Source: Moringa oleifera
Lineage: Eukaryota > Streptophyta > Magnoliopsida > Brassicales > Moringaceae
Length of the DNA: 64,000 bases
Reading direction: 5' to 3'
Assembly (NCBI GenBank): GCA_021397835.1
Contig: JAJFZO010000799.1
Location: forward strand, 1,922,001 to 1,986,000
Shown in pieces: positions 49,001 to 61,000 of the stretch (position 1 is the stretch's first letter; the number at the start of each line of letters is the position of its first letter). The notes beneath the pieces are model-generated. The model was not told where the DNA came from, ran no database searches, and saw only the letters and a program-made list of their open reading frames with translations. The position numbers and the translations under genes are program-made.

Positions 49001-52000
49001 AGCACTGCATTATTGTGTCATATAATCCTTCTAATTTCACTTGAGCATTTTAGATAATATTTTAATAAAAATTTTTATTTATTTATGTTATTTGTTTTAC
49101 TATTTAAATGTCAAATGTTGTTCAACTGATAGCATAATTTTATGTCATTTATGATTTTCGTGTTTGAGGTGATACTAACAACTATATTGTAAGCTATTAA
49201 ATAACATCCAATGCTCCACAACTTGTAATATGAGTATTCTTTGAGATCACACACCAAGTCAATCAAAAAGATAATTATAAACATGGTAAATATTTTTTCT
49301 TATGAAAACTTATACTTTATTAATTTGTTTTTGTACATATATGTTGTGTTATAAATCATATTTTGATTAATTTATATTGTTTTTAAAAAATGTATTCTAT
49401 AGATATATGTTAGGACATGCATCGTGCTTTTAGCAACTGAGTTAGAGGCTCTATACTATTAGGACCTTAAGAAATTTGTTATTGCTCTTGTATGTGAAGA
49501 CTCAAGTAGTTGAGCAAACTGATAAGGAGGTTTCTTGCATACCACACTAGTAATGTGTGAGGAGAAGTAGCAACTCCACATGCCTTTAGACAATCAACAT
49601 GTAAAAGAGCCTCAGGATATAAGGGCTTAAATAGATTTATCATAAAAAAAAAAAAGACAATAATTTGACATTTCCAAGACATACAAGGTCTGTGTCACTT
49701 TTAACTTGAATTCTCTTATTTTATTTAAAAAAAATTAATTATTTTTATCTAAGCTTAATATATTTGTTATTATATGTAGCTAATGACTAAAGTTAATAAG
49801 AGTGATAAAAGGTCAGATAAGAGGACAAATAAAGGTGGAAATATGGTCACTATTAAGGAGATGTGAGGGATAGAAAGGGTGAGGAAATTGGAGATAGAAG
49901 ATACATGAAAGAGAGAAAAGAAAGGAGAAAGATGTACATGATGGATTATGTTGCTTATGCCACACATATTTGACACAAGACTCAATGCAGTAAATGTTAA
50001 GATCATGACAATGTGAGTGGACATTAAGGCAATAGATGTTAAGGGTTAGAAGGGTCAATCAACACTAAAAAAAGATGGTGAACTCTCTTTAGAAGCTTAT
50101 TTGTAGAGTCACCATCCAAAACACATACTTTTATATTACATTTGAGTTAGATACGAAATTAGATAATGACAATGATTTAAGTTTTTAAATTTATTTAGTT
50201 ATTTATTTATTTTAAATCTTATATCCTTTTTCAATGACTCAACCTTTAAGCTATCTATTTTAAGATCTTTGTTTTTTTAAAGGTGTAATGAGAGGTCAAA
50301 TGTTATGTATGAAAAATGTATAGATATGAAAAAACATATGAAAAAAGGAGAAAGATTTGAAGGTGTTATTAGGATAAAGAATGACAAGGCTTATAAGGAC
50401 GATGTCATGAATATTTACTATCTAAGCAAATGATACAACCATCATCAATTATATGCCCCTCTACCAATTGAAGTGATTACAAGATCAAGAAATACCCTAG
50501 TTCATAGAATGAGATTGAAAGACAATATGCAAAAAAAAAAAAAAAAAAAAAAGCAAAACGTTTGGATGAATGACTTAGATTGTTGAGATGAACCTGAGTT
50601 GAATAGATTTGATCAACTTATTTTGTTACTTATTGCAACAAACAATGATGGATATTTAATTATTGAGATGTATTTACTTGTATTGTCAATTTAGTTATTT
50701 AGAATTAGTTAGTGTTGTTGAAACAAACATTGCGTTATTATGTTTTGTTTATTTGAATGAATGAAGTTATTGTTGTAAAATTTGTAATATACTGGTTCAA
50801 TTTCGATAGTGAATGATATATTTAATTTGTCATTGATTGATATTATGGTGATTATCATTGATCATTAATTCTTGTATCATAAACAAGAGAAGTAAATCTT
50901 ACTACTTTGTTTTGGCATTAGCAAAGTAGCAACAACAACAAATAGAAAAACATTGTAATGATATTTACCTTGAGAAGATAAAAAAAAGTACACAAAATTA
51001 CTATTAACCATCCAAAGTGTTACACAAAAATAAGTTAAAGATCATGAACAAAAATAAGCAAAAACTCCAAAACAACAATCAATTTGGTTTTGCATCATTT
51101 GAACCTAACAATGACTATATCTTATTTTGAAATACAAACTTACCGCTATATTCTTCACAACAAAGTAGTTATATTAAACTTACATTCATCTTCTTCTTTA
51201 GTTACTTCTATGTAATATAAAATTACAATATCATTGATGTTATTAAGAGCCGATGATAAAACTTAAGCTTATTTTGTAGATTATTTACCTTTCAAAGCAA
51301 TGATGGTAACACTTGGATTCTTCAAGGGTATATTTGAGTATCAAACCATATGAAGTAATTATAAAATTCATACTTTTGCAATAAAACAACAAACAAATAA
51401 GATGATTGTATTAATATTTTAAGCTAATAACAATGATATAAAACATCAACTTACTACAAACTAACATAAGGCTCGTTAACTAGCTTAATTCCAATTACTA
51501 ACATATAGGCCATTAGTTTGGAATTCCAAATTCACGTTTTATGCTACTAGTTTGCAATTCTAATTGCAAAGAACGCCATTTAAATGCTACCAATCGGATA
51601 AAAATAGAAAATCAAACCTATATTTCTAAAAGAACAACACAGCACTTCTAAGAATATCCAAATTCAATTAAAGAATTTTAACATGTAAATATTGAAATTG
51701 AAAACTATAAAACAAATCTCATGCTTGCCACAGGCCTATAATCTTTTTCTTAGGTTTTTCTTGTCCATGATTTGCATAATTTCGAACAAAGCCCACAATA
51801 ACACAAATTTTAAGTCATAATTGAGCCTTTGCTATCCATCCCCATAATTTGAATCAAAAGATGAATATTTTTCGATTGATATATCTTTAATCTTTTACAA
51901 AAACCTATCAATCGAAAAAATAGTAAATGAATTTCTATTGCAATGAAAATTTTCTCTTGATTTTGGTTAATACTGGTGAACATATGCTTAACGATATTAA

Positions 52001-52649
52001 GAACGGAAGGGTAACAGTTAAAAATAGAAGAAATACTGTGACCTATTCATCATACTCTTCACTTAACAAAAAGAATAAATAAAGGTTAAAGACATGACTT
52101 GAATTGAGCAAAATTGAAAGTTTAGTAGTAAAATTGAAAAAATTCAAATAACGAAGTTAAATGGGAATGCACTCAAAGTTCAAGGATATATTTCTTTGAT
52201 ATTCATCATATTTTTTAAAAAAAATTAAAAATTTGTAAAAAATAACTAATTAGTAAAAAATTAATCAAATTTAAAAATTAAAACTAAAATAGAGTAATGT
52301 AAAATCTTTTTAAATAATTTTTAAAAATATTTTAACAATAAAATATTATCAATTTTTTAAAATTATTTTCATTAAAATTTATTTTGAGTAAAATTAATAA
52401 ATAAAAATTTATTTTAAAATGTTTTAAAAATTAAAATTTAATTAAAAAATAAAATTTAAGATTCAAAAATAACTTTTATCTTAACTTTTATATGATTCAA
52501 AACCTATTAGTTAATTGAAGTTTTGCAATATTCAAAGTCAAGTCAAATATGAATTTGCAAATCCATTCATATTGAATTATAGATTATTAAAGTGACAAAT
52601 TTGACAAGATCCATTTGATAAAAGAAAAAAAAAATTAGCTAGAATTTTA
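49001..52649. other. Decayed intergenic DNA, no supported gene
   Basis: AT-rich with a long poly(A) run at about 50529-50552. Short open frames in 49.4-50.1 kb on the minus strand are serine/leucine-rich and lack any recognisable domain. The region probably holds the remainder of the DUF1985-type element and others beyond recognition. Confidence 0.45.
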
Positions 52650-52739
52650 GGCCGTCTCCAACCAGACTGTAAAACGGCATTTTGCCGTAAAAAACAAAGT
52701 GAAATCGTCTCCAACGAGACGGCAAATTGATCCCTTCAA

Positions 52740-52795
52740 TTTGGTGCAACCACAGTGCTGCACTAAATTTGGTGCAGCACTGTAGTTGCACCAAA
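52740..52795. repeat. Subterminal 24 bp inverted repeat (hairpin)
   Basis: Arms at 52740-52763 and 52772-52795 are complementary at 23 of 24 positions around an 8 nt loop (arm TTTGGTGCAAC...GTGCTGCAC). It lies about 90 bp inside the left Harbinger end. A smaller palindrome, ACGGCA-tt-TGCCGT, lies at about 52673-52688. Confidence 0.85.
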
Positions 52796-53231
52796 TTAGT
52801 GAAATTTTAAAATAAATTTTTTTATAAATTACTTTTTTAAAGATTTTGAATCAAATATATTTTTGATCAATAACTTAATAAATATATGATATTATTAGAA
52901 AAAAAATTATACCATTAAGAATATCTCATCAAGATCTTCAAAATAAGACCAATATTCAATATATAATTTTGTTTTATTTAAATTATTATTAATAATAATT
53001 TATTTAATTAATAATAAAATTATAAATATTATTAAAATTATTATTTAAAAATATATAAAAAATAATTTATAATTTATGATATAATTTAAATTTTTGCATG
53101 AAAATGATAAAAATAATTTTTTTTGATTGATAACACAGTACAATAAATATAACAACACATTAACAATTACAACTTAAACTGAAATTACAATATTAATTAA
53201 AATTAAAATACTTTAACAATAATAAACTAAC

Positions 53232-54350
53232 CTTAGAACTATTTAAAATGTGAAAAAGTCATCTTCACTTCCTCCTACACTACCAAAATATTGATTAAAA
53301 GGATTAAATGATCCACTAACTCCTTCAGATTGGTGATCTCGACCTCGTTTTGCATAAATTTTCATTTGTTCATTTCGAATAACTTCACATAATATCGGAT
53401 CTTTTATAGAATCAACATCTTTCTCTAAATCTTGTTTTCCTCTATTCGTTCTTGTAATTCTAGCTTTTTTGCCTCATTTTGAGCTCTTATAAGTTGGAGC
53501 TCAACATTCTTTTGGAGTAGTGATTGTGCTTCTTGCATAGAGATACCGTTTCCTTAGATAATTTCTTTCAGTTTATCTGTTTCTTACTTCATAGATTTGA
53601 AATATTCTTTGAATTCTTCATTTTGTTTTTTCTTCATTTTCTCTTTGTTCCTCCCAGCAGGACGTTGAGATTCAGTATTATCATTATACAAATCCTCATC
53701 TTCAAAATCATCATTTAAATCAATACAAAATGATGACGAACCTATGAACTTCGACGAGTTGGATTCTGAATGAGATGCGTTGTTGTGATTCGGTCACTTC
53801 TTACGGATAATAGTTTGATTGGGATCAGTATCAGCAAATTTCTCAATATTTTTAAGAATAGACCACACATGATCAAATTTGAAACCTCTTTTGACAGTCA
53901 GATCTTCTGCTAGTAAAAATTTGGCTTTATCTAACTACAAGACACTATTAAATAAATGATGTGAACATACAAAAATTTTACTAAATTCAGTAAAAAAAAA
54001 TAGAATAAGTACTTACAATATCTTGTTTCGAAGCCCCACTTGGATTCAAATTTTCAATTTGACGAATACATCCTCGTAACTTGGCAACAGTTGCCATGAT
54101 TGTTTGCATTCGTGTTTGTAGAGATCTCCTCGGTCGAACATTTGTAATGTGTGCTGGCAAAGCTTTATGATATTGTTCTTTAATACGAGACCAAAATTGA
54201 AGAGTTGATTGATTTGTGTCAATAATCACATTTTAAGAAATATCAAGATAAATATGACATAAAATTTGATCTTTATCGTTAGAATATGAAGCAGTACGTA
54301 CACTACTTTAGGTTTTTTGCCTAACTTTGAACTTGAAGACATAGTTGAAA
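53232..54350 (-). pseudogene. Harbinger Myb/SANT-like protein remnant (with NAM-associated C-terminal region)
   Basis: In plant Harbinger elements this protein binds the transposon ends and carries the transposase into the nucleus. On the minus strand a start-like MSSSSKLGKKPKVV occurs near 54340. A Myb-like segment follows at 54210-54030 (FWSRIKEQYHKALPAH, RRSLQTRMQTIMATVAKLRG, NPSGASKQDI), then GFKFDHVWSILKNIEKFADT near 53890-53830. A SQRPAGRNKEKMKKKQNEEF segment near 53670-53615 and a Glu/Lys-rich tail complete it, like the NAM-associated domain of 'glutathione S-transferase T3-like' proteins. Several stops and an intron-like gap break it. Confidence 0.65.
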
Positions 54351-54485
54351 TAGTGTAGGCTTTAATCTTATAAGAGGTTTTGAAAAAGTAATATGAGAAA
54401 TCCCTTGATTTTAAACATAACAATTCACTACCTATTTATACAATTGGTAGAGTGTACAATAATTTATAAATATTATTTTGTGATA

Positions 54486-55150
54486 GACATTGGATATTAT
54501 GTGGTTTGAGGTCTACGGTTTAGATTGAATTGCTTTTTTCATCCAACGGTTCGTACAAGATACATTGTATATTGTCCCATGCCTTATAGTGTATGACAAA
54601 CATTAGATATTATGTGATTTGAAATGAACAGTTTAGATTGAATTACTTTTTTTATCCAACGACTCGTACAAGATACGTTGTATATTGTCACATGCCTTAT
54701 AGTGTATGACAGACATTGGATATTGTGTAATTTGAAATGAACGGTTTAGATTGAATTACTTTTTTCATCCAACGGTTCGTACAAAATACGTTGTATATTA
54801 TCACATGCCTTATAGTGTATGACAGACATTGAATATTGTGTGATTTGAAAGGAACGGTTTAGATTGAATTACTTTTTTCATTCGACGGTTCATACAAGAT
54901 ATGTTGTATATTGTCATATGCCTTATAGTGTATGACAGATATTGGATATTGTATGATTTGAAATGAACGGTTTAGATTGAATTGCTTTTTTCATCCAACG
55001 GTTCGTACAAGATATGTTGTATATTGTCATATGCCTTATAGTGTATGACAGACATTGGATATTGTGATTTAAAATGAACGGTTTAGATTGAATTGCTTTT
55101 TTTATCCAATGGTTCGTAAAAGATATATTGTATATTGTCACATGCTTTTA
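54486..55150. repeat. Six tandem 113 bp repeats between the two Harbinger genes
   Basis: The motif ACATTGGATATTGTGTGATT recurs at 54488, 54600, 54713, 54826, 54939 and 55052, with spacings of 112-113 bp. Each unit also contains GGTTTAGATTGAATT, TCCAACGGTTCGTACAAGAT and CATGCCTTATAGTGTATGAC. The array fills the space between the divergently oriented transposase and Myb-like frames, so it sits where the shared promoter should be. A short minus-strand open frame at 54923-55141 is a by-product of the repeat. Confidence 0.92.
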
Positions 55151-55248
55151 TTTTTATCTATAAAAGACTTTAGATGTCATCATCTATTTTGTTAGTCAAC
55201 ACTTTTTTCATATTGTTAGTTAACCGTCCATAAATATTATAAGCAACT

Positions 55249-56618
55249 ATGAATTTTACTGCTAGTCCCTCTCACATATCATCTTCATCTTCATCTTCAT
55301 TCTCAAGCACTGATGATGAACTAGATCTTACTTCATTTATTGAAACACATTTGCAGATCCTTCAAGCCCAACAATCAGCATTACTGAATCTATATGTCTA
55401 CAATAATCGCTTAATGCTTGAGTATATGAATAACCAAACTAGCCAACAACGACATAGAGGCTCAGTTCATGGTCATAGAACAATCAACCGTAATCGAGTA
55501 GTAGCTGCACATAATTTATGGAATGATTACTTCGCTGAGAATCCAAAGTTTGATGATTCAATGTTTCGTAGATGATTTCGAATGGGTAAAAATTTATTTC
55601 TTCGCATTGTTAATGCTGTCGAAGCTCATGACAACTACTTTGTGCAACGACGAGATACGTTAGGTAAACTTGGATTATCTAGTTTACAAAAAATAACAGC
55701 AGTTTTTCGAATGTTGGCTTATGGTGTACTTGCAGATGCGACTGATGAATACATAAAAACTGGAGAATCTACAACAATTGAAAGTGTGAAAAGATTTTGT
55801 CGAGCGGTTGTGGAGATCTTTGGAGAGCGTTATCTAAGATCACCGAATGCTATTAATGTTGAAAGGTTGCTCAAAATTGGTGAGAAACGCGGATTTTTTG
55901 GAATGTTAGGGAGTTTAGATTGCATGCATTAGAAGTGAAAAAATTGTCCTACTGCTTGGGCAGGACAATATAGTGGACGCAGTGGATCTCTAACTATTAT
56001 TCTTGAAGCTGTAGCTGATTATGATTTATGAATTTGGCATGCATATTTTTGCTTGCCTGGTTCCAATAATGATATTAATGTGCTGGAGGCATCCCACTTG
56101 TTTTCAAATCTTACTAAAGGTATAACACCTCCAGCTCATTATGTCATTAATGGAAATGAATACCATATGGGTTATTATTTAGCCGATGGTATATATTCTA
56201 AATGGTCAACTCTTGTACAAACAATTCATGATCTCGAGGTCCAAAGAAAAAATTATTTGCAAAGATGCAAGAAGCATGTAGAAAGGATGTCGAACGTGCA
56301 TTTGGGGTTCTTCAATCAAGGTTTGCAATAATTCAAGGACCTGCATGCTTTTGGAGAAAAAATGTGTTTCATGATATAATGACTACATGCATAATAATGC
56401 ATAATATGGTTATTGAGGATGAACGCGATATTGATGCTAATATTGAAAATTGAAGAGAAGCATCAACCCCAAAAATTGAGATGATAGTAGATGAAACTGT
56501 AAAGTTTCAAGAATTTCTTACTCGACACAGGCAAATCAAAAATAAAGAGACTCATTTTACACTTCGTGATGCATTGATTGAACATCTGTGGAATCGTTAT
56601 GGTAATTCAGAAAACTAA
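55249..56618 (+). pseudogene. PIF/Harbinger DDE transposase (HARBI1/ALP1-like), broken by stops and a frameshift
   Basis: This encodes the nuclease-fold protein that would cut and insert the element. The start is ATG at 55249 and the natural stop TAA at 56616-56618, for an expected length of about 455 codons. A Ser-rich N-terminus is followed by MGKNLFLRIVNAVEAHDNYF, then LQKITAVFRMLAYGVLADAT, GMLGSLDCMH (first catalytic Asp), PGSNNDINVLEAS (second Asp) and CRKDVERAFGVLQSRF (Glu). Premature stops lie at 55573, 55930, 55936, 56029 and 56451, and there is a frameshift near 56240. Each premature stop sits where family members carry Trp. Not functional. Confidence 0.88.
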
Positions 56619-57101
56619 ATATTGTAATGTGTTAGTGATTTTATTTTGTCTTGTACCAATTATGTAATGAAATTTTAATATCGATTTGAATCATGTATGT
56701 AAAACTACTCTATCAAAAAATTATATATTATCGTAAAAATATAAGTAACTCATAAAAATAATTAAATTAAAATTACTGTAAAAATATTTTTATGAAATTT
56801 AATTGATAAATTATTAATTTTAAAATTACCAAAAATTATAATTTATTATATAATATTGATTTTTTAAAAATATATAAATATAAATTAAAAATTTAAATTA
56901 TATTAATTATTTTAAAAATATTTATAAATTAATCAATTTTTATAAATATTTTTATTAATAATAATTATTTATATTATTAAAATAATATTATAACGTAAAT
57001 AAATTAAAAATAAAAAAAATTTGGTTTTGAAATATTTTAAAAGAAAAAATTTAACATTAAATTGATGTTAAATTTAATATATAGAATTGGAGATGTCCTT
57101 A

Positions 57102-58095
57102 CATGGACCAAATTTAGAGCTTCGATCCGATCAGCCTGTAACTGACCTTACTGTCTCGCTCTGATGCCAAAAGAAATACTGGTTTAAGGCTCTGGGCAAG
57201 ATCCGATGCGAAAAAACAGGCTGTCTTTCCGTGATACGAGCTCCATATTCTTCTTCGAAAGAGCGTGTACCTTGGTTGTTTTTATGTAATAATAAACGAA
57301 AGGTAGGTCCTCGTTCTTTCTGATTTATTTTGTTTAGCTCAGTTTGTAATTTTCATTTGCTGTTTTTTCTGTTATTGAGGAGTTTTTTAATTTATTCTCA
57401 CTCCATTTGATGATAGATTATGTGCATTTGATTATTAATAGTAGTAAGTGAGCCCTGTAATTCACATATTGAAGCTCTTCCTTCAAATGAAGGGTCAGGT
57501 CAATGTCATTTTGTTCGGGCGACTTCAATATTCAGCCCATAGTATTCATACTGTTGGTATCAGAAATGACAATATGAAGTTAAAGCAAAACGAGAACCAG
57601 AAGGTAGGAGAAGGCAGAATATAAAATTAGTTGAACTGTATAGCACAGCTTTTACTCTAAAGAATAGCAATGTCACCCTTGCAATGGTGCACAAGCATCG
57701 AATGGCTGAATAGAGCTAATCCTTAGTTCTTTGCTATTTCAATCAGTTGCATGAATGATTACACCTTGTATCCTGATAAAGCAAAAACTAATAGCTGGAA
57801 ATTGCAAAATTTCTGTTTGTTTGGTAAGGGTGATTTCTACTTTCCTAACTCAGTCTCTCACCTAAGATTGAATTTCTTAGCCTCAGGTAACATTTTCTCC
57901 CAAAAAAAAAAAAAAGATCTAATCCTCTGTATTTCCAGAATTACAATAAGATTTTTGGTCGAGCTTAGTGAGCGTCTCTTTGTTCAATAATTATCGACAT
58001 TTTGTAAATTGCTTCCTTGTTATTCATCAGGTTAATAATTAGTCAATTGGGTCATCTTAAGCCTGAGGGTTTTGGTCAGGAATATCATCGAGCTC
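57102..58095 (+). promoter_or_regulatory. Promoter and probable 5' UTR (with intron) of the phosphoesterase gene
   Basis: Composition rises to gene-like just after the Harbinger end. A possible 5' UTR exon ends near 57301 (CGAAAG followed by GTAGGT). A second could start after TTCATCAG near 58030. Short open frames in 57.7-58.0 kb show no domain. Confidence 0.35.
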
Positions 58096-61000
58096 ATGGT
58101 GGTAAGGATTGGCCCTTCATGCCTGAGCTTGTCTCAGCAATATGGCCATAAGCAATTAGGATTCAGAAGAAACTCAAGAAGGGCTTGCATTAGAAGGCCA
58201 CAAACACTACCTTCAGCAATTAGAGATGGTTGTGGTCTGCGGGTTTTCGTTATATCAGACTTACACACCGACTACCCAGAGAATATGAAATGGGTAGACT
58301 GCTTGTCGGCTACAAAATACATGAAAGATGTTCTTCTTGTTGCAGGAGATGTGGCAGAGACGTACAAGAACTTTGTTTTAACTATGTCTCTCTTGAGAGA
58401 TAGATTCCAGCATGTTTTATATGTGCCTGGAAACCATGATCTTTGGTGCCGTGGGGAGGAACAACAATATGTAAGAAGCACTTTCTTCTGCTGCATTTTT
58501 TCAAGTGCATGGTATTATGTAATAAAAAAAACTTGCTTGGAAAAACTTCACGTATTTCTGCAGTTTAACCTGATGCTTATCATCACTATCCATTCATTGT
58601 TAACCTTTGACTTTAGAAAGTAGAGCATTGTTTGGTTCTGTAAAGCAAAATATGGGCAAGTATGGACCTTCTTGGTCTCATCTAAGTTTTGTTTGGATTG
58701 AGCAGCATGAGCTTGATTTCATATCAATAAAACTTAACTTTGGGGCATCTAAGTTAAATAGAAGCCATTCCTTGTCACAGGAGTAATCAAGTTTGTTTTT
58801 TCAGTTAAACATATTCAGGGTAGTATTCCAATTGATACAAACTACAATAACATATTCTAAATGCTTCTTTTGTGCTTCACTTATGAATTTTAGGTATGCT
58901 TAGATTTGGCTGCTTTTAGCTTGTAAAAGAGCTGACATCATGTAAATCTTTGATAAAAATTAAAGGAACATCTTTCAAAAGTTTGATTTGTTGTCTTGGT
59001 GATTGTCTTGGGACTTCTGAAGCTGTAATTAGTTTTGAGCTTTTCTTTTTCTTTCCATCATCTATTAATTTTCTTTTTTTCGTATTCCCATTATGTTTAG
59101 AAAATGATTAATAATTATTCAAGCTTCTTTTCTTGTATCCTGTAGAGTAAGAGAAAATACTTCTTCAGATTGCTGTATCCATCCTATATCAATTTCAAAT
59201 CCACAGTAATATTGCTATATTTGTCTTTCACCATTCAATTCTTGTTTATGGTACTTTAATTTTCCCTTTCTGCTATTGGGAACTGTCATCTAAACATATA
59301 ACCTGATTGTCTTTTTCAGCTTAATTCTCTCGAAAAGCTGAATAAGCTGCTTGAGGCATGTGGAAGACTTGGAGTTGACACCAATCCGATGGTTATAGAT
59401 GGCTTAGGCATCGTTCCTTTGTTTTCTTGGTACCATGAGGTCTGTTAATTGTCAATGGCTCATTTCAATCATATTAACGCTTACTTTTGAATTGATGTAC
59501 TGAATGGCCTGGCTGGTTTCGTAGAGCTTTGATAGGGAGGAGGATGTTACTGGCGTCCACATTCCTTTGGAGATGGTGATTCACTTTCTCCCCTCTTGTA
59601 AGGATTTCAAAAGCTTTAGTTGCTGTTATTTGTTATGACTTTTCTTATCAGTAGTGATGCCTGATACAGCTTCTTATGCTTTTCTGTTGCCTTTTTTTCC
59701 CCCCACATGCAGTGTCTTCTGATGTTTTCCACTAGAAATCAAAACTATTAAGATCATTTTCCTTTTTTTTTTTTCAAATTTTGATTTTTCTAAATAGTTA
59801 AGATTGGACCAAAAAATAAAGAAACTGAGAGAAATGAGTATGTGAATTTACTAGTTCTCTAAGCCCCAAGCCCACCTGATAGAAGATATAGTACTAAAAT
59901 GATTGGAAGCGTTAAAAAAAAAAAAAAAAGATGCGAAAGGAAGAAAGAAAAGCTACATGTAGCTCAATGGTTTTACAGAAAAATAATTAATTAATTTATG
60001 CTTTATGGGGAATAATCACCTTCTGCATGAGGTTATCAGGAAATAAAGAATTCGATCCTTAGATTAAACTGGTTCTATTGGGTTCAAGGTCTTTGCTTCA
60101 GGCTACCTCTCCGATTACATTTCTATGTTTCTTTATCTTGAGGACTTTATCTTCACTTTCTGTAAAAAACTACCTAGAAATGTTTTCACTAGATTCACAT
60201 GGCTATTAGTGTAAAGTGTGATTTTTTCTTTCATGCTGAAGCACAGTCTTATATGTTTGGTTTTGTAGAATCTGGTTTTTTTGATGTTATTTTTCCCTGC
60301 TGTGCATCATACTTTTGAATATTTTTAATGCTCACTGTTGTTATTCTTATGCATAGGCATGTAAAGACTTTCACGCATGCAAATGGCCTGGGAATTCTTC
60401 CCTTGCTTTTTACTTCGATGCAATGAATGACAATAATCAGGATGTGATCGATGAGATCAGACAGAAGTGTACCCAAATAATTACATTTTCTCACTTTGTT
60501 CCCAGGTTAGTCAGCTTCTTGTTTTAAATCCCATTTTATCCATAGCTGAGTTGCTTGCTCATTTGAATCATAGGGTTAATAAAGTACTAATGGTAGTAAA
60601 TATCATTCTCAAAGAGTTCTTTTTCCATTGCTTGATAACAGAAGTTAATATTTAAATTTTGTAACATGTTAGAAGCAACTTGTTAGTTACATTTCTTAAG
60701 AATGTGTTGTCAGTAGACATTTGCTGATGTTAGAGAAAGCGAAAAAAGAAATTAGTTGCATATGATTTACTGAAATATTGGGACTTTTGGCCTTGCTTGT
60801 CTTTTTTTTTTTTTAATTGAATATGGCTATAAAATTGGCACCAATGGGGTGCCTCTCATTTACAAGTATATAGTAGTTTTCTAGAGATAAGGTCAACCTT
60901 ACCAATTTACTCCACATTAGAGATCATAATTCATATATCATGATGTCATATGATATTCAATGTCAGAATTCAGGATATGCAAAGGTATAAGGAAAGGTTG

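Larger units (their letters stand above)
52650..57098. mobile_element. PIF/Harbinger transposon, full length with TTA target duplication, decayed
   Basis: The left end (52650) reads GGCCGTCTCCAACC and the right end, inverted, reads GGACATCTCCAATT, giving imperfect terminal inverted repeats. TTA flanks both ends (52647-52649 and 57099-57101), the classic Harbinger target duplication. Inside are a DDE transposase on the plus strand and a Myb/SANT-like protein on the minus strand, the two-gene layout of plant PIF/Harbinger elements. Both are broken. A repeat array lies between their starts. The right end is about 1 kb upstream of the phosphoesterase start codon. Confidence 0.85.

Noticed and set aside
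54923..55141. Minus-strand open frame with an internally repeated peptide
   Set aside because: The peptide repeat comes directly from the 113 bp DNA repeat.
54486..55150. CRISPR-like regular array
   Set aside because: The whole 113 bp unit is repeated with no unique spacers, in a plant transposon; it is a tandem repeat.
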